This document shows positions 20,873 to 30,200 of a stretch of DNA of 64,000 bases, piece after piece. This stretch comes from Breznakibacter sp047600785 (GTDB taxonomy: Bacteria > Bacteroidota > Bacteroidia > Bacteroidales > Marinilabiliaceae): NCBI GenBank assembly GCA_047600785.1, contig JASGKH010000002.1:248001-312000 (forward strand). The letters are read 5' to 3'. Position numbers and translations under genes: made by a program. The notes beneath the pieces were generated by a model, which was not told the origin of the DNA, did not search any database, and saw only the letters and a program-made list of their open reading frames with translations. The first letter of the stretch is position 1. Every line of letters starts with the position of its first letter.

Positions 20873-23119
20873 ATGGAATTCTTACCAGGAAATATCGAGT
20901 TAAGTTCAAATCCTTTTGAAAAAGGTCTTTGGGACTTACTTGTAAGTTCATTTAGTGAAGATGCAGGAATTTTAGGTTATAAAATTCCTGCGTTAGGAAA
21001 TAAAGAAACAATAGATATACCGTCTTTTACTATGCGGTCTGTAAAATATGGAATTTTAGTGTTTGATGTGGTTGGTGACCATATTAAGGCAATGGATGAA
21101 GAAGGCCGTTTTTGGATTAAAGATGACAATGATGATATAACTTCTAGAGATCTTTTGGTAGCCAATTATTGTAGAGATATTAGAAACAAACTTAGTAAGT
21201 CTACGAAATTGTATGATTATAAGGAAGAAAGATTTACTGTTCCTAATTTAGTGAAAAGTATTTTATTTTTTCAGAATAATACAGAAGAAGAAATTGTATC
21301 CATTGAAAAAAAATATGGAAAGCTTGGCAGTTTTTATATAACCAAAAATAAGCAAGAATATAGTTTTAAAGAATTTATATTAAAATCAGTAAGAGAGGAT
21401 ATTTCCCAAGAATTAATAAGTGAAATCAATTCAATTCTTGATGGAACATCAATATTTAACAAAGGTAGAAAACGTATTATTGAGGAATCTCCTTCTCGTA
21501 ACGATCTTATTAAAAAATCTTTAGTTCAAACATTTATTTTAGATTCGACCCAAAGAAGTGTTGCATTACAAGTACCTAACGGGCCTCAAAGAATTAGAGG
21601 GTTGGCAGGTACCGGGAAAACTGTTATCCTAAGCATGAAAGCAGCATTAACTCATATTTCAAATAGAGATAAAGATTTTAATATTCTGTTTGTGTTTAAT
21701 ACGCAGAGTATGTATAATCATATTATTGAGAATATTGAAAAATATACTATTGAAGAATCAAGCTCTGCTCCTAATTGGGATAAATTAAATGTGTTACATG
21801 CATGGGGAGGAAATAAAAAGGAAGGGTTATATTCTTTTTTATGTAGACAATATTCCTTAGTGCCTAAAACCTATTATGAGGCGAGAGGAAATAGTAATCC
21901 TTATCAGTTTATCTATTCCGATTTTCTTGCAAAAACAAAAGATATTATAAAACCAATTTATGATATGGTTTTAATTGATGAAGCGCAAGATTTCCCCCCT
22001 GCATTTTTTGAAACAATATTTTATATTACTAAGGAACCCAAAAGAGTTATATGGGCATATGACGAATTCCAATCTTTAAGTGAGTTACAGGTCGCAGAAC
22101 CTACAGATTTGTTTGGAAAAAATAAAAAGGGAGACCCTAACATTCCAAATGAAAAACTAATTGGAGAATTTGAAGGTGGCATTAAAAGAGATTTTATGCT
22201 TCCAAATTCTTATCGTAACCCACGTAAGGTATTAATGTATGCACATGGACTTGGATTAGGATTGTATTCTGAGAACGCCAAACTTCCAATGAAAGACAAA
22301 ATATCTTGGGAAGCAAGGGGGTATAAAATTATTGAACCCACAAATAAGGTAGAGTTCTCCGAGAACGATCAAATTATAGTTGAAAGACCAGAGGAATATA
22401 GTAAGAACATTTTGGAAACCCTTATTTCAGAAAATACGACTTTTAAAACCGAAAATATTATTACATACAAGCATCACTCAACGATTAAGGATGAATTAAA
22501 TTATGTGATAAAGTGGATAGAACAATTAATTACAAGAGACAAAATTGAACCTGAGGAAATTATAGTAATTTCATTAGACAAAACGAATGCGGAAAATCAT
22601 TTCAATTATATTAGGAGTGAATTAAATGCAAATGAAATACAATGTATCACACCTGGTTTTATTGAAAAGTCAGACAAGTTTAAAGAAAAAGGACGAGTAA
22701 CATTAACTACCCCATTTAGAGCTAAAGGGAACGAAAGTAATATTGTGTTTGTAATTAATACTCAACATGTAATAAATGACAAAACCTTACAAGACAGAAA
22801 TGCTCTGTTTGTTTCAATTACCCGTTGTAGAGGTTGGTGCTTTGTTTCTGGTAATGGTGATAGTTCTCTAAAACTAGAAAAAGAGATCAATGAAATTGAA
22901 AAAAATTATCCTAGGTTCAAATTTATTTTTCCCAAAAAATCTGATTATCAAAGAAGATTAAAAATTATTAGTGATGTTGATAAGAATTTAAGTAAAGCTG
23001 AGAAAAAAGTTGAAGAAATCCTAAAGCAGGATTCTTATTTAGCTCTTTTAATTGAAAAAGCAAAGGATAATCCAGATTTATTAAAGAAGATTAAAGAGAT
23101 GCTTGGCAATGATAAATAA
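20873..23119 (+). CDS. SF1 (DUF2075/UvrD-like) helicase with NERD-like N-terminal region
   Basis: 748 residues. Residues 15-100 contain an EKGLWDLLVSSF... KYGILVFDVVG pattern like the NERD nuclease-related domain, though the usual catalytic Glu-x-Lys is not clear. Residues 235-700 are a superfamily-1 helicase: Walker A RGLAGTGKT (242-250), DEAQD (369-373), NSYRNP motif IV, TTPFRAKGNE and VSITRCRGW at the C-terminal motifs V-VI. A charged helical tail follows. Very AT-rich even within the island. Coupled to a DUF2290 gene, this pair looks like a defence module carried by the element; the activity could be DNA or RNA unwinding. No known defence system name fits exactly. Confidence 0.8.
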   Translation: MEFLPGNIELSSNPFEKGLWDLLVSSFSEDAGILGYKIPALGNKETIDIPSFTMRSVKYGILVFDVVGDHIKAMDEEGRFWIKDDNDDITSRDLLVANYCRDIRNKLSKSTKLYDYKEERFTVPNLVKSILFFQNNTEEEIVSIEKKYGKLGSFYITKNKQEYSFKEFILKSVREDISQELISEINSILDGTSIFNKGRKRIIEESPSRNDLIKKSLVQTFILDSTQRSVALQVPNGPQRIRGLAGTGKTVILSMKAALTHISNRDKDFNILFVFNTQSMYNHIIENIEKYTIEESSSAPNWDKLNVLHAWGGNKKEGLYSFLCRQYSLVPKTYYEARGNSNPYQFIYSDFLAKTKDIIKPIYDMVLIDEAQDFPPAFFETIFYITKEPKRVIWAYDEFQSLSELQVAEPTDLFGKNKKGDPNIPNEKLIGEFEGGIKRDFMLPNSYRNPRKVLMYAHGLGLGLYSENAKLPMKDKISWEARGYKIIEPTNKVEFSENDQIIVERPEEYSKNILETLISENTTFKTENIITYKHHSTIKDELNYVIKWIEQLITRDKIEPEEIIVISLDKTNAENHFNYIRSELNANEIQCITPGFIEKSDKFKEKGRVTLTTPFRAKGNESNIVFVINTQHVINDKTLQDRNALFVSITRCRGWCFVSGNGDSSLKLEKEINEIEKNYPRFKFIFPKKSDYQRRLKIISDVDKNLSKAEKKVEEILKQDSYLALLIEKAKDNPDLLKKIKEMLGNDK

Positions 23120-23885
23120 GTACCTTTCAGACATAGACAATATAAAAAGATTTTTCAAAGAAATTATTATAGATACATTAATTCAGCATACTGATACATT
23201 AATCTCTTGGTCAAACTATACAGCTGGCATCCCGAAAAAAATGTATTCTAAAGAATATGAAAACCTTAAATATAATAGGCAGTATAGTTTCTTACTGAAA
23301 AACAATGGTTTCATTCAGCTGTTTTTTGAGTTTAACTCAACCCCTGAACTTGTAAAAGCCAAACTAGCTTATTATCCATATCCAATTAAACTCAAAGAGA
23401 ATGTGGAGGATTTGGAAGACTATTATTCAACTACCGATGACTTTGTTTTAGGTGAATATTACTTTGATTTGTGGAATTTGTTTCAATCGGAGCTTGGAAA
23501 AAGCTCAGATGATGAAGAAGTTAAGGAAATAAAAGATATACTTGATAAAATTGGAGTAAGTGAACACGAGGTATTAGAAGAAAAGTTCAATAAAAAATAT
23601 GAGCTAACAAACACTTCTCATATTAGATTTGATTTTGATTCAAAAGTTACATCACATCATAAATTTGAAATCCAATATGCAAGTTTGAATACCTTGAGAA
23701 TACCATTAAAACAGATAATATCACCTCTGGTTTTTATGGATTTTATTTCTAGGCATGAATTTCCAGATTTTTATAAAGATTTAATTAAAAATAATCACTA
23801 TATAACTGCGTATAATATTGCTTTGAAAAATAGTTTGATAATTAATGGTTTCAAGGAAAATAATATCTATATAATACATAACTGA
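23109..23885 (+). CDS. DUF2290 family protein
   Basis: 258 residues from the ATG at 23109 (an ATG at 23103 is also possible); both overlap the helicase 3' end. The C-terminal block HIRFDFDSKVTSHHKFEIQYASLNTLRIPLKQIISPLVFMDFISRHEFPDFY matches the DUF2290 pattern (RxDFD, H-x-K-x-E or HxxH, RIPL, SPxxFxxFI). DUF2290 has no established function; it is repeatedly found next to helicase or helicase-nuclease genes, so it probably works with the upstream helicase. The N-terminal 110 residues are aromatic-rich (WSNYTAGIPKKMYSKEYENL) and may bind nucleic acid. Confidence 0.7.
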   Translation: MINKYLSDIDNIKRFFKEIIIDTLIQHTDTLISWSNYTAGIPKKMYSKEYENLKYNRQYSFLLKNNGFIQLFFEFNSTPELVKAKLAYYPYPIKLKENVEDLEDYYSTTDDFVLGEYYFDLWNLFQSELGKSSDDEEVKEIKDILDKIGVSEHEVLEEKFNKKYELTNTSHIRFDFDSKVTSHHKFEIQYASLNTLRIPLKQIISPLVFMDFISRHEFPDFYKDLIKNNHYITAYNIALKNSLIINGFKENNIYIIHN

Positions 23886-23889
23886 AATT

Positions 23890-24114
23890 CTAAAATGGAG
23901 GATCAAAAAAGCGAACAAGTAAATTAACTTGTTTAGGAGTAAAATACTTTGCTCTTTTTTTCCAACTCAATTCGGATAACTTCAATACCAATTCAGGACT
24001 ATTATAAATCCATTGGCTAAGCATTCTGGAAGCTGAAGCTTTTGTAACATGCGGAAAATATAGTTGGGCTAGTTCTCCGAATCCAAAAGTTCGAATCTCA
24101 AATGTCTTTTCCAT
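23890..24114 (-). CDS. DUF4248 protein
   Basis: 74 residues. FGFGELAQLYFPHVTKASASRMLSQWI followed by SPELV, W-x-KRAKYFTPKQVNLLVRFFDPP is the full DUF4248 signature. The family is restricted to Bacteroidota, common in their mobile and phage-related DNA, and looks like a small HTH-type protein (ASASRMLSQWI as recognition helix). Likely a regulator of the element, possibly of the dyad at 20.7 kb. Convergent with the DUF2290 gene, only 4 bases apart. Confidence 0.8.
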   Translation of the reverse strand: MEKTFEIRTFGFGELAQLYFPHVTKASASRMLSQWIYNSPELVLKLSELSWKKRAKYFTPKQVNLLVRFFDPPF

Positions 24115-24255
24115 GTTTTTTTTCTGGAAAGTTAGTTACAGGGTAATCATATTCAAATAACAAGGAAGCGTACTACTTGGTTTTACCAGCTTTTACCAAA
24201 CTTTACTGTTTTAAAGATAAAATCAGTACTTTTGAATAATTTTAGTTCTTTAAAT

Positions 24256-24459
24256 GTGAGTAATACATCTGGAAGAATAGTAATCTATCCCAAAGATGTT
24301 CAGCGGTTAACAGGAAAGAGCGAAAAATCGAGCCGGGAGCTTTATAAGCAAATTAGGCTAAGCAAGTCAAAACTGAAGCATCAGTTTGTAAGCATTGAAG
24401 ATTTTGCTGACTTTACCGGCATCTCTGTTGACCTAATCAAGCAACATCTTACCAATTGA
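24256..24459 (+). CDS. Small DNA-binding-like protein (Bacteroidota accessory family)
   Basis: 67 residues from GTG at 24256; a TTG at 24232 would add eight residues. The core VIYPKDVQRLTGKSEKSSRELYKQIRLSKSKLKHQFVSIEDFADFTGISVDLIKQHL is a recurring small protein of Bacteroidota, usually starting just before IYPKD, with two predicted HTH-like halves. It is probably a DNA-binding accessory protein such as an excisionase-like or transcription factor. Start is uncertain because no ATG is in frame. Last plus-strand gene before the composition change, consistent with the element's right end. Confidence 0.7.
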   Translation: MSNTSGRIVIYPKDVQRLTGKSEKSSRELYKQIRLSKSKLKHQFVSIEDFADFTGISVDLIKQHLTN

Positions 24460-24988
24460 TAACAAAACTTATTAATCCAGGCTCACCCGAAACCACAAGA
24501 ATACAATTTGTGAATTATTGCTTATATTTGTCCCGAAATCGTTCTTTTTATACTGAAATTTGACTGATTATTGAATAGCTCTATCAAAAATTGACCTATT
24601 CGGTTACCTAAATAAGTTTCGGTTTTGTAAACATCAGAAAACATAAGTATTTACGAAATATGGGGTCGTCGGGTCACCCCGACAAAACGGGATTCTTCCC
24701 AAAACAAAAGCCTGCAAATTGTATGATTTGCAGGCTTTTCCATTTTTTGTAAATCAATATCGATTGAACATTTCTTATTTAATAAACAACGCTCAAACTC
24801 TTACTAGTGTATTGAATACATTCGGTATGGAAATAGGACATGATTTTAGTAAATTCGCTAAAATTGTGAAACAACGTGTTAAAACCGAGTGCCTCAAGAA
24901 ACTCGCTTAGTGATAGCGATGGTATTTGAAGAAGCTTTAAGGATTGAATTTGTGACAAAATTGAATAGGAAACGTATTTAAGCTCTAT
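24460..24988 (+). other. Non-coding stretch at the right border of the island
   Basis: No credible gene. It holds a TATATTTG box (24523-24530), a short GC-rich hairpin, GTCGGG-TCAC-CCCGAC (24667-24682), then a strong terminator, and about 250 bases of AT-rich sequence before the DedA gene. The change from AT-rich island to the chromosomal type happens here, so this is the best place for an attachment site, but no direct repeat partner is visible. Confidence 0.5.
24706..24739. terminator. Strong bidirectional intrinsic terminator
   Basis: AAAAGCCTGCAAAT (24706-24719) and ATTTGCAGGCTTTT (24726-24739) form a perfect 14-bp stem with a 6-base loop. The A-tract on one side and T-tract on the other let it act in both directions. 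The only gene facing it closely from the left is the 24256 gene. Confidence 0.9.
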
Positions 24989-25549
24989 ATGCACATAATC
25001 TTTGTCTATACCGGCATATTTTTCGGAATATTCCTTGAAGGTGAATTGATAATGTTATCTTCAGTAATTGCGGCGCATCACGGCTATTTAAATATATGGT
25101 CGGTATTGACGATAGGAATCGTCGGGACGTATTGCTCTGATATTTTCTATTTTATGCTTGGTCGGAGAAAAGGGAGAAAGTGGTTGGATAAATCGGATGT
25201 AATCAAAAAGAAAGTAATGGTTGTTGAAAGCAAGATCAATAAATACCCGATACTTATATTTATTATTTACCGTTTCATGTATGGATTACGGACAATAACT
25301 CCGACTGTTATCGGAACAGGCAAAACGACGACGAAGACTTTCTTGTTTTACAGTGCATTAAGTATCTTTCTTTGGGCAACATTGTATTCCTCATTGGGTT
25401 ATGTGTTCGGAGGATTCATAAAATCAGAGCTAAGTAACATCGAACATATAGAGAAGTATGTAATCGGTTTATTAGTTTTAGCAGGTCTGTCAAGTATTTT
25501 GATATCAAGAGCAGTAAAAAGGAGAAAACGTATTATAATCCAAGAATAA
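24989..25549 (+). CDS. DedA-family (SNARE-associated) membrane protein
   Basis: 186 residues with four to five membrane segments. The N-terminal EGELIMLSSVIAAHHGYLNIW, the reentrant-loop motif GRRKGRKWLDKS, and IYRFMYGLRTITPTVIGTG (the F/Y-x-R-x-x-P-type second reentrant loop) are DedA features. DedA proteins act in the inner membrane in lipid scrambling or carrier recycling and proton-force maintenance. The ATG at 24989 is the first in frame and places the first helix directly at the N-terminus, slightly short for the family. Confidence 0.85.
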   Translation: MHIIFVYTGIFFGIFLEGELIMLSSVIAAHHGYLNIWSVLTIGIVGTYCSDIFYFMLGRRKGRKWLDKSDVIKKKVMVVESKINKYPILIFIIYRFMYGLRTITPTVIGTGKTTTKTFLFYSALSIFLWATLYSSLGYVFGGFIKSELSNIEHIEKYVIGLLVLAGLSSILISRAVKRRKRIIIQE

Positions 25550-25804
25550 GTTGTGAAATAATTCGAAGAGTATTCATACAGTCAGAATTTCTTTATAGTT
25601 ACTATGATGAGTATTTTTCTCCCCAAATGTCGATTGCTCCGGAGAAATATGGTTAGTGGATCTCGTCCTGGAGCAATTAAGCTTTAACTGTTTTGGCGTG
25701 GCGCTGGTTTGATCAACCAATTGATTCATATTTTATTGTGTGGGAAAGAATTATCTTTATAGATATTGTTCTGCTAAAATGAATGTCTTATGGAAGAAAA
25801 AACA

Positions 25805-26503
25805 ATGTTTCAAAGTGATATTTCACACAAAAAATTTCCGTTATCGGAAAAAATCCATGCAAGGACTATCCGTCATTCAATCCTCAAACTCATTCAACGC
25901 GACCATCCCAAATTTACCCATGATAGCAGCATATCCGCCGATGAATTGAAGGATTACCGGGAAAGGGCATTGTCGGAATATATGTTCAGGGAGATCGGAG
26001 AATTGACAGACCCGGAAAAGAAAGTGCTAACATCACTGACCGAGCAGAAAACCCTGTCCGATAAGATAGAAGGGCAAGATAGGCCTGAAACATTTGGGCA
26101 ACAAGTTGCTGATAAAGTTGCATCGTTCGGAGGCAGTTGGACTTTCATTATTTCGTTCGCTTTTTTCCTGTTTGCATGGATTGGGTTAAATGCATTCCTG
26201 TTTTTTAATCGGGGATTCGATCCTTACCCTTTTATCCTTTTGAACTTGATCCTTTCATGTTTAGCTGCCATCCAGGCTCCTGTTATCATGATGAGTCAGA
26301 ACCGTCAGGAGGAAAAAGACCGGGAGCGTGCCCAAAACGATTACATGATAAACCTTAAGGCCGAACTCGAAATACGGACCCTCCATGAAAAAATTGACCA
26401 TTTTATAAACGACCAGTATTTGGAAATAAGAGAACATCAAAAGAACCAGTCGGAAAAGCTCAATGAGATATTGGTTCGCTTAAATAAGGAAAGGCCGGAA
26501 TAA
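25805..26503 (+). CDS. DUF1003 membrane protein
   Basis: 232 residues from the ATG at 25805 (another ATG at 25790). Residues 100-165 are the DUF1003 core: GQQVADKVASFGGSWTFIISFAFFLFAWIGLNAF, a loop with FDPYPFILLNLILSCLAAIQAPVIMMSQNRQ, giving two membrane helices followed by QEEKDRERAQNDY. The C-terminal helix is a charged coiled coil. DUF1003 proteins are widespread and uncharacterised, with proposed cation-transport links. The 255 bases before it show no gene. Confidence 0.85.
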   Translation: MFQSDISHKKFPLSEKIHARTIRHSILKLIQRDHPKFTHDSSISADELKDYRERALSEYMFREIGELTDPEKKVLTSLTEQKTLSDKIEGQDRPETFGQQVADKVASFGGSWTFIISFAFFLFAWIGLNAFLFFNRGFDPYPFILLNLILSCLAAIQAPVIMMSQNRQEEKDRERAQNDYMINLKAELEIRTLHEKIDHFINDQYLEIREHQKNQSEKLNEILVRLNKERPE

Positions 26504-26933
26504 GCAGCTAAAAGAAAGATTTTCGCGGAAAAGTATTTTTGTTAGGCTTGATTCATGTGTTTTTTGATTGCAGTGGTAAGGGCGGAGACCCTTTTTATCC
26601 ACGTTTAAGCAAATGTATGGTTACGATGTCTCTTTGTTATTCTTGGAGGATTGCGATGAAGCCGGAAATTTTTGGTTTTTACCAAGGGAGCTATATGTGG
26701 CAGATATACATGGTGTTAAGTCTTTTGGCTGAGAAGGAGAGGAACACTTTGTTCCCATAACGTTTCATTGTATTTGTAAAAAGTACGGATGACTTGTGGG
26801 ATGGGAAATCATCGTGGAAAGTACTCTTGTTTGCCAAATTTATCCTTGGGTCTCCTAAAAATAAAAGCTCATTTTTATCGAATAAATAGGCGGGAAAATT
26901 ATATACCCCTAAATTTGGCGATAAAACATATCC
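26504..26933 (+). other. 430-base stretch without a supported gene
   Basis: Short open frames on both strands have atypical composition and no domain. A T-rich part around 26860-26930 precedes the next small gene and could hold its promoter, but I see no clear TAnnTTTG box. No repeats or hairpins stand out. Confidence 0.5.
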
Positions 26934-27191
26934 ATGAAATTTACCCGAGAAGATTATAACCGGCGAATTGTTGATCTGGAAGGAAAAATACCGGAAGATG
27001 AACCTGTTTTTTTGCTCCGTGCCCAAGATAAATTTTCCTCTGTGACCCTAAAAAAGTATTGTGATTTTCTGGAAGAAGAGGCGCGTTTGACCAATAACCT
27101 CCAATTGTTGGAAATGGCCGATGAATTGCGCCAGCACGCCCACGCCATGCTGATGTGGAAATATTCACATATTCCCGATAAGCCGATTTGA
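26934..27191 (+). CDS. 85-residue conserved-type hypothetical protein
   Basis: Soluble, helical C-terminal half (LKKYCDFLEEEARLTNNLQLLEMADELRQHAHAMLMWK) after an N-terminal EPVFLLRAQDKFSSVTLKKY stretch. The FLLRAQD...L-x-Y motif recurs in small Bacteroidota proteins of unknown role. Good codon use. Ends before the true start of the downstream sensor kinase, so the overlap with its longest frame is only apparent. Confidence 0.65.
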   Translation: MKFTREDYNRRIVDLEGKIPEDEPVFLLRAQDKFSSVTLKKYCDFLEEEARLTNNLQLLEMADELRQHAHAMLMWKYSHIPDKPI

Positions 27192-27292
27192 TTGCGTTGG
27201 ATGTTCTAATATGTCGATGTTTTATTAAATTTATAGGATGTTTCGTTTTTCTGCATAATATTCTTGCCGATTTGAACCGCTTTGTTGTCATA

Positions 27293-30200
27293 ATGCTATT
27301 GGTGATGGTTTGGCAGGTCGCCTTTCCCCAGCAGAGTATGGTCGTCCACCGCAGGTACACCTCCGATGATGGCTTATCGCACAGTTGGATAAGGTGCATT
27401 TATCAGGATGAATTTGGTTTTTTGTGGATTGGGACAAAAGATGGGTTGAACCGGTTCGATGGAATAGGCTTTGAACCATTTTTGGGTGTGGATGACGAAG
27501 CAAATGGCCTTCACAACAATACTATTTTGGATTTAAGGCCATATGGCGTGCATCAAATGTTCATCTGCACGGGTAGTGGGGCTTATCTGTTCAACTATGT
27601 GGATGGCAAATTTTCGAAAATCGATGCGCTTCCCAATTATGAAGTGTATACTGTCGTAACCGACAAAAGGGGGGATTTTTGGTTTGGGACCAGTAACGGC
27701 GTTTATTGTCTTGATAAATCGTTAAACGCAACCAAACATTATTCAACCAGGAATACCAATACCACTTTGTCGAACGACATCGTAAGCGCTCTTTTTATCG
27801 ATACTTATGACCGTTTGTGGGTTGGGACTATCAATGGGTTGAATATCATCGATCTGGTGACGGAAAAGAACGATGTGTACTATGCGTTGGGTAAGAGGAA
27901 ATTGCCGTCGGGAAGTGCCATTTCTAAATTCTTATCCGATAGTGCGGGCAACATTTTTATCGGAGTGGCCGGATATGGGGTAGATTATTGCAGGGCAGAG
28001 GATTTGGAAAAACCGCGTTTGCTTTTTTCCCACCTGATCGGCGGCAGTGCCATTGATATGCTTATCGACAGGGACAGTTGCTTGTGGATTGCAAATACAA
28101 GGAGTTTTGGTGTCTTCCAACTCAAGCTGAACAAAGATTTTTCTTATTCGAAAAACGTGTACATGCACGATTTGGGAAACACTTACACGATTACCAGTAA
28201 CAATACCGATTGCTTGTTCGAAGATAAATGGGGGGATATTTGGATCGGGACTTATATGCAGGGCCTTAATCATTTATCCAATCGTTGTCCGAGGTTCAGG
28301 AACGTCCGTTACAACCAGTTCGACAAACAGACGCTTTTGAGCAGCGTGGTCAACGCATTCTGGGACGATGGTGATTATGTGTGGGTTGGTACGGAACGCG
28401 GGATAAATAAGTTTGATAAGCGATCGGAGAAGATTGTTTCCGTGAACGGGAGGTCAAAAGAGCAGCAACATTTTCTTGCGAATTCCGTCTACACCTTCTA
28501 CAAAGACGGGAAAGGACGCCTTTGGGCCGGGACGTGGGCCGGAGGGCTTATTATGTATGATGGCCGGAACGGTCAATTTACAAATTATTTGAATGATCCT
28601 TCCGATGCGTCGTCGATTCCCAGTAACAACGTGTATTGTGTTACCGAAGGTTCCGATGGCCGGTTGTGGTTGGGGCTTATAAGAGGAAAACTGGGTTGGT
28701 TTGAGCCGGAACGGAACCGTTTTCATGAAATAGATGATCCAACAGGAAAAGTCAATACGTCGAATGTTTGTGAGATGACCGGTGAAGGCAACCGGTTTTG
28801 GCTATCTACATACAACAACGCCGTGCTGTTTGATCCAGCCAATAACACATTCGAATCTTTTCCTGCCTTACGCAGGGGGGGAGATTTGGTGGAGATTTTC
28901 CGTGATTCCAATGGCAATATGTGGTTTGGTAGCGAATCGGGCCTTGTAGGATTGTCTGCCGATGGCGCAACTACGCACGTTTATTCCGAGACCGATGGGC
29001 TGGTGTCGAATTCCATAAAGTCGATAGAAGAAGATGCCACCCAAAACCTGTGGATCAGTACCAACAAGGGGCTGTCAAAGTTTGTCGGGGGTGCAAAAAT
29101 GCCCAAGGCTCCGTTCTTCAAAAATTTTAATGTAAGCGATGGGTTGCAGGGGAGCGAGTTCAATATCCGATCGTCGTGCAAAACCCGTGAAGGTTATTTG
29201 TTTTTTGGCGGTGTGAACGGCTTTACTTATTTCGATCCCGACAGCACGAAAGAAAACACGTTAGTCCCTCCGGTCTACATTACAGGTGTCCGGACTGTCA
29301 ACGATAGTTTGTCCGGGCCATCGAAAAACGTTTATCTGGGAGACACCCTTTATTTAAGATACGACAGGAACTCATTCACAATTCATTTTGCGGCCTTAAA
29401 TTATTTGACCTCAACACAAAATAAGTACAGGTACAAACTTTACAATTGGGACAAGAAATGGGTCGATGCGGGAGGGCGTAAATACGTGACATATTCGAAC
29501 GTGGCACCTGGAAAGTACGTGTTTAAGGTCATGGCCTGTAACAATGATGGCTATTGGAACGATAAACCTGCCCAGATGACCATTGTGGTAATGCCTCCGT
29601 GGTGGTTGGCACTGTGGTTTAAACTGACACTTGCCATATTGGCCATATTGTTGGTTGGGGCTATTTACAGGATGCGGGTTAGGCACCTGACGAGGCAGAA
29701 ACTGGAACTGGCCTTGAAAGTGGGACTAAGGACCACTGAATTAAGTGAAGCGAACAAATTGCTGGCACAAAAACAGCATAAAATAACACTTCAGAACGAA
29801 GAATTGGAGCTTCACCGCATCAATCTGGAACAATTGGTGGCAAAACGCACGTCGGAACTGGAACAAGCGGTGAAAAAAGCCGAAGATGCCGACAAACTTA
29901 AATCGTCTTTTTTGGCCAACATGAGCCACGAAATCCGTACGCCAATGAATGCCATTGTCGGTTTTTCGTCGTTGCTGGCCGAGGAGATACAAGACAAAGA
30001 GCTGCTCGATTATGTTAACGTCATTAATAATAATTGCCAATCGTTGTTGGTGCTCATCAATGATATTATTGACTTGTCGATGATTGAAGCGGACCATCTG
30101 AAAATTATACCTACAACCATTCAGTTGACGGCACTTCTCGAGGAAATAGAGCGCCAGTTTCGGTATGTGAAGTCGGAAGTTCCCATTGTGCTTGTGAGGC

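Noticed and set aside
1..24600. Conjugative element (ICE) interpretation of the island
   Set aside because: No relaxase, coupling protein, VirB4/TraG or integrase is visible in this part. It cannot be excluded for the part left of the window.
24661..24682. GC-rich hairpin considered as a tRNA 3' end or T-arm
   Set aside because: The stem is 6 bp with a 4-base loop, without the TTCRA loop, acceptor pairing or CCA; no tRNA found anywhere in the window.
24719..24994. Two short frames (63 residues plus, 71 residues minus)
   Set aside because: One starts inside a terminator stem; neither shows a fold, ribosome site or family pattern.
26539..26760. 73-residue plus-strand frame
   Set aside because: Odd Cys/Met/Trp-rich composition and no recognised pattern; treated as non-coding.
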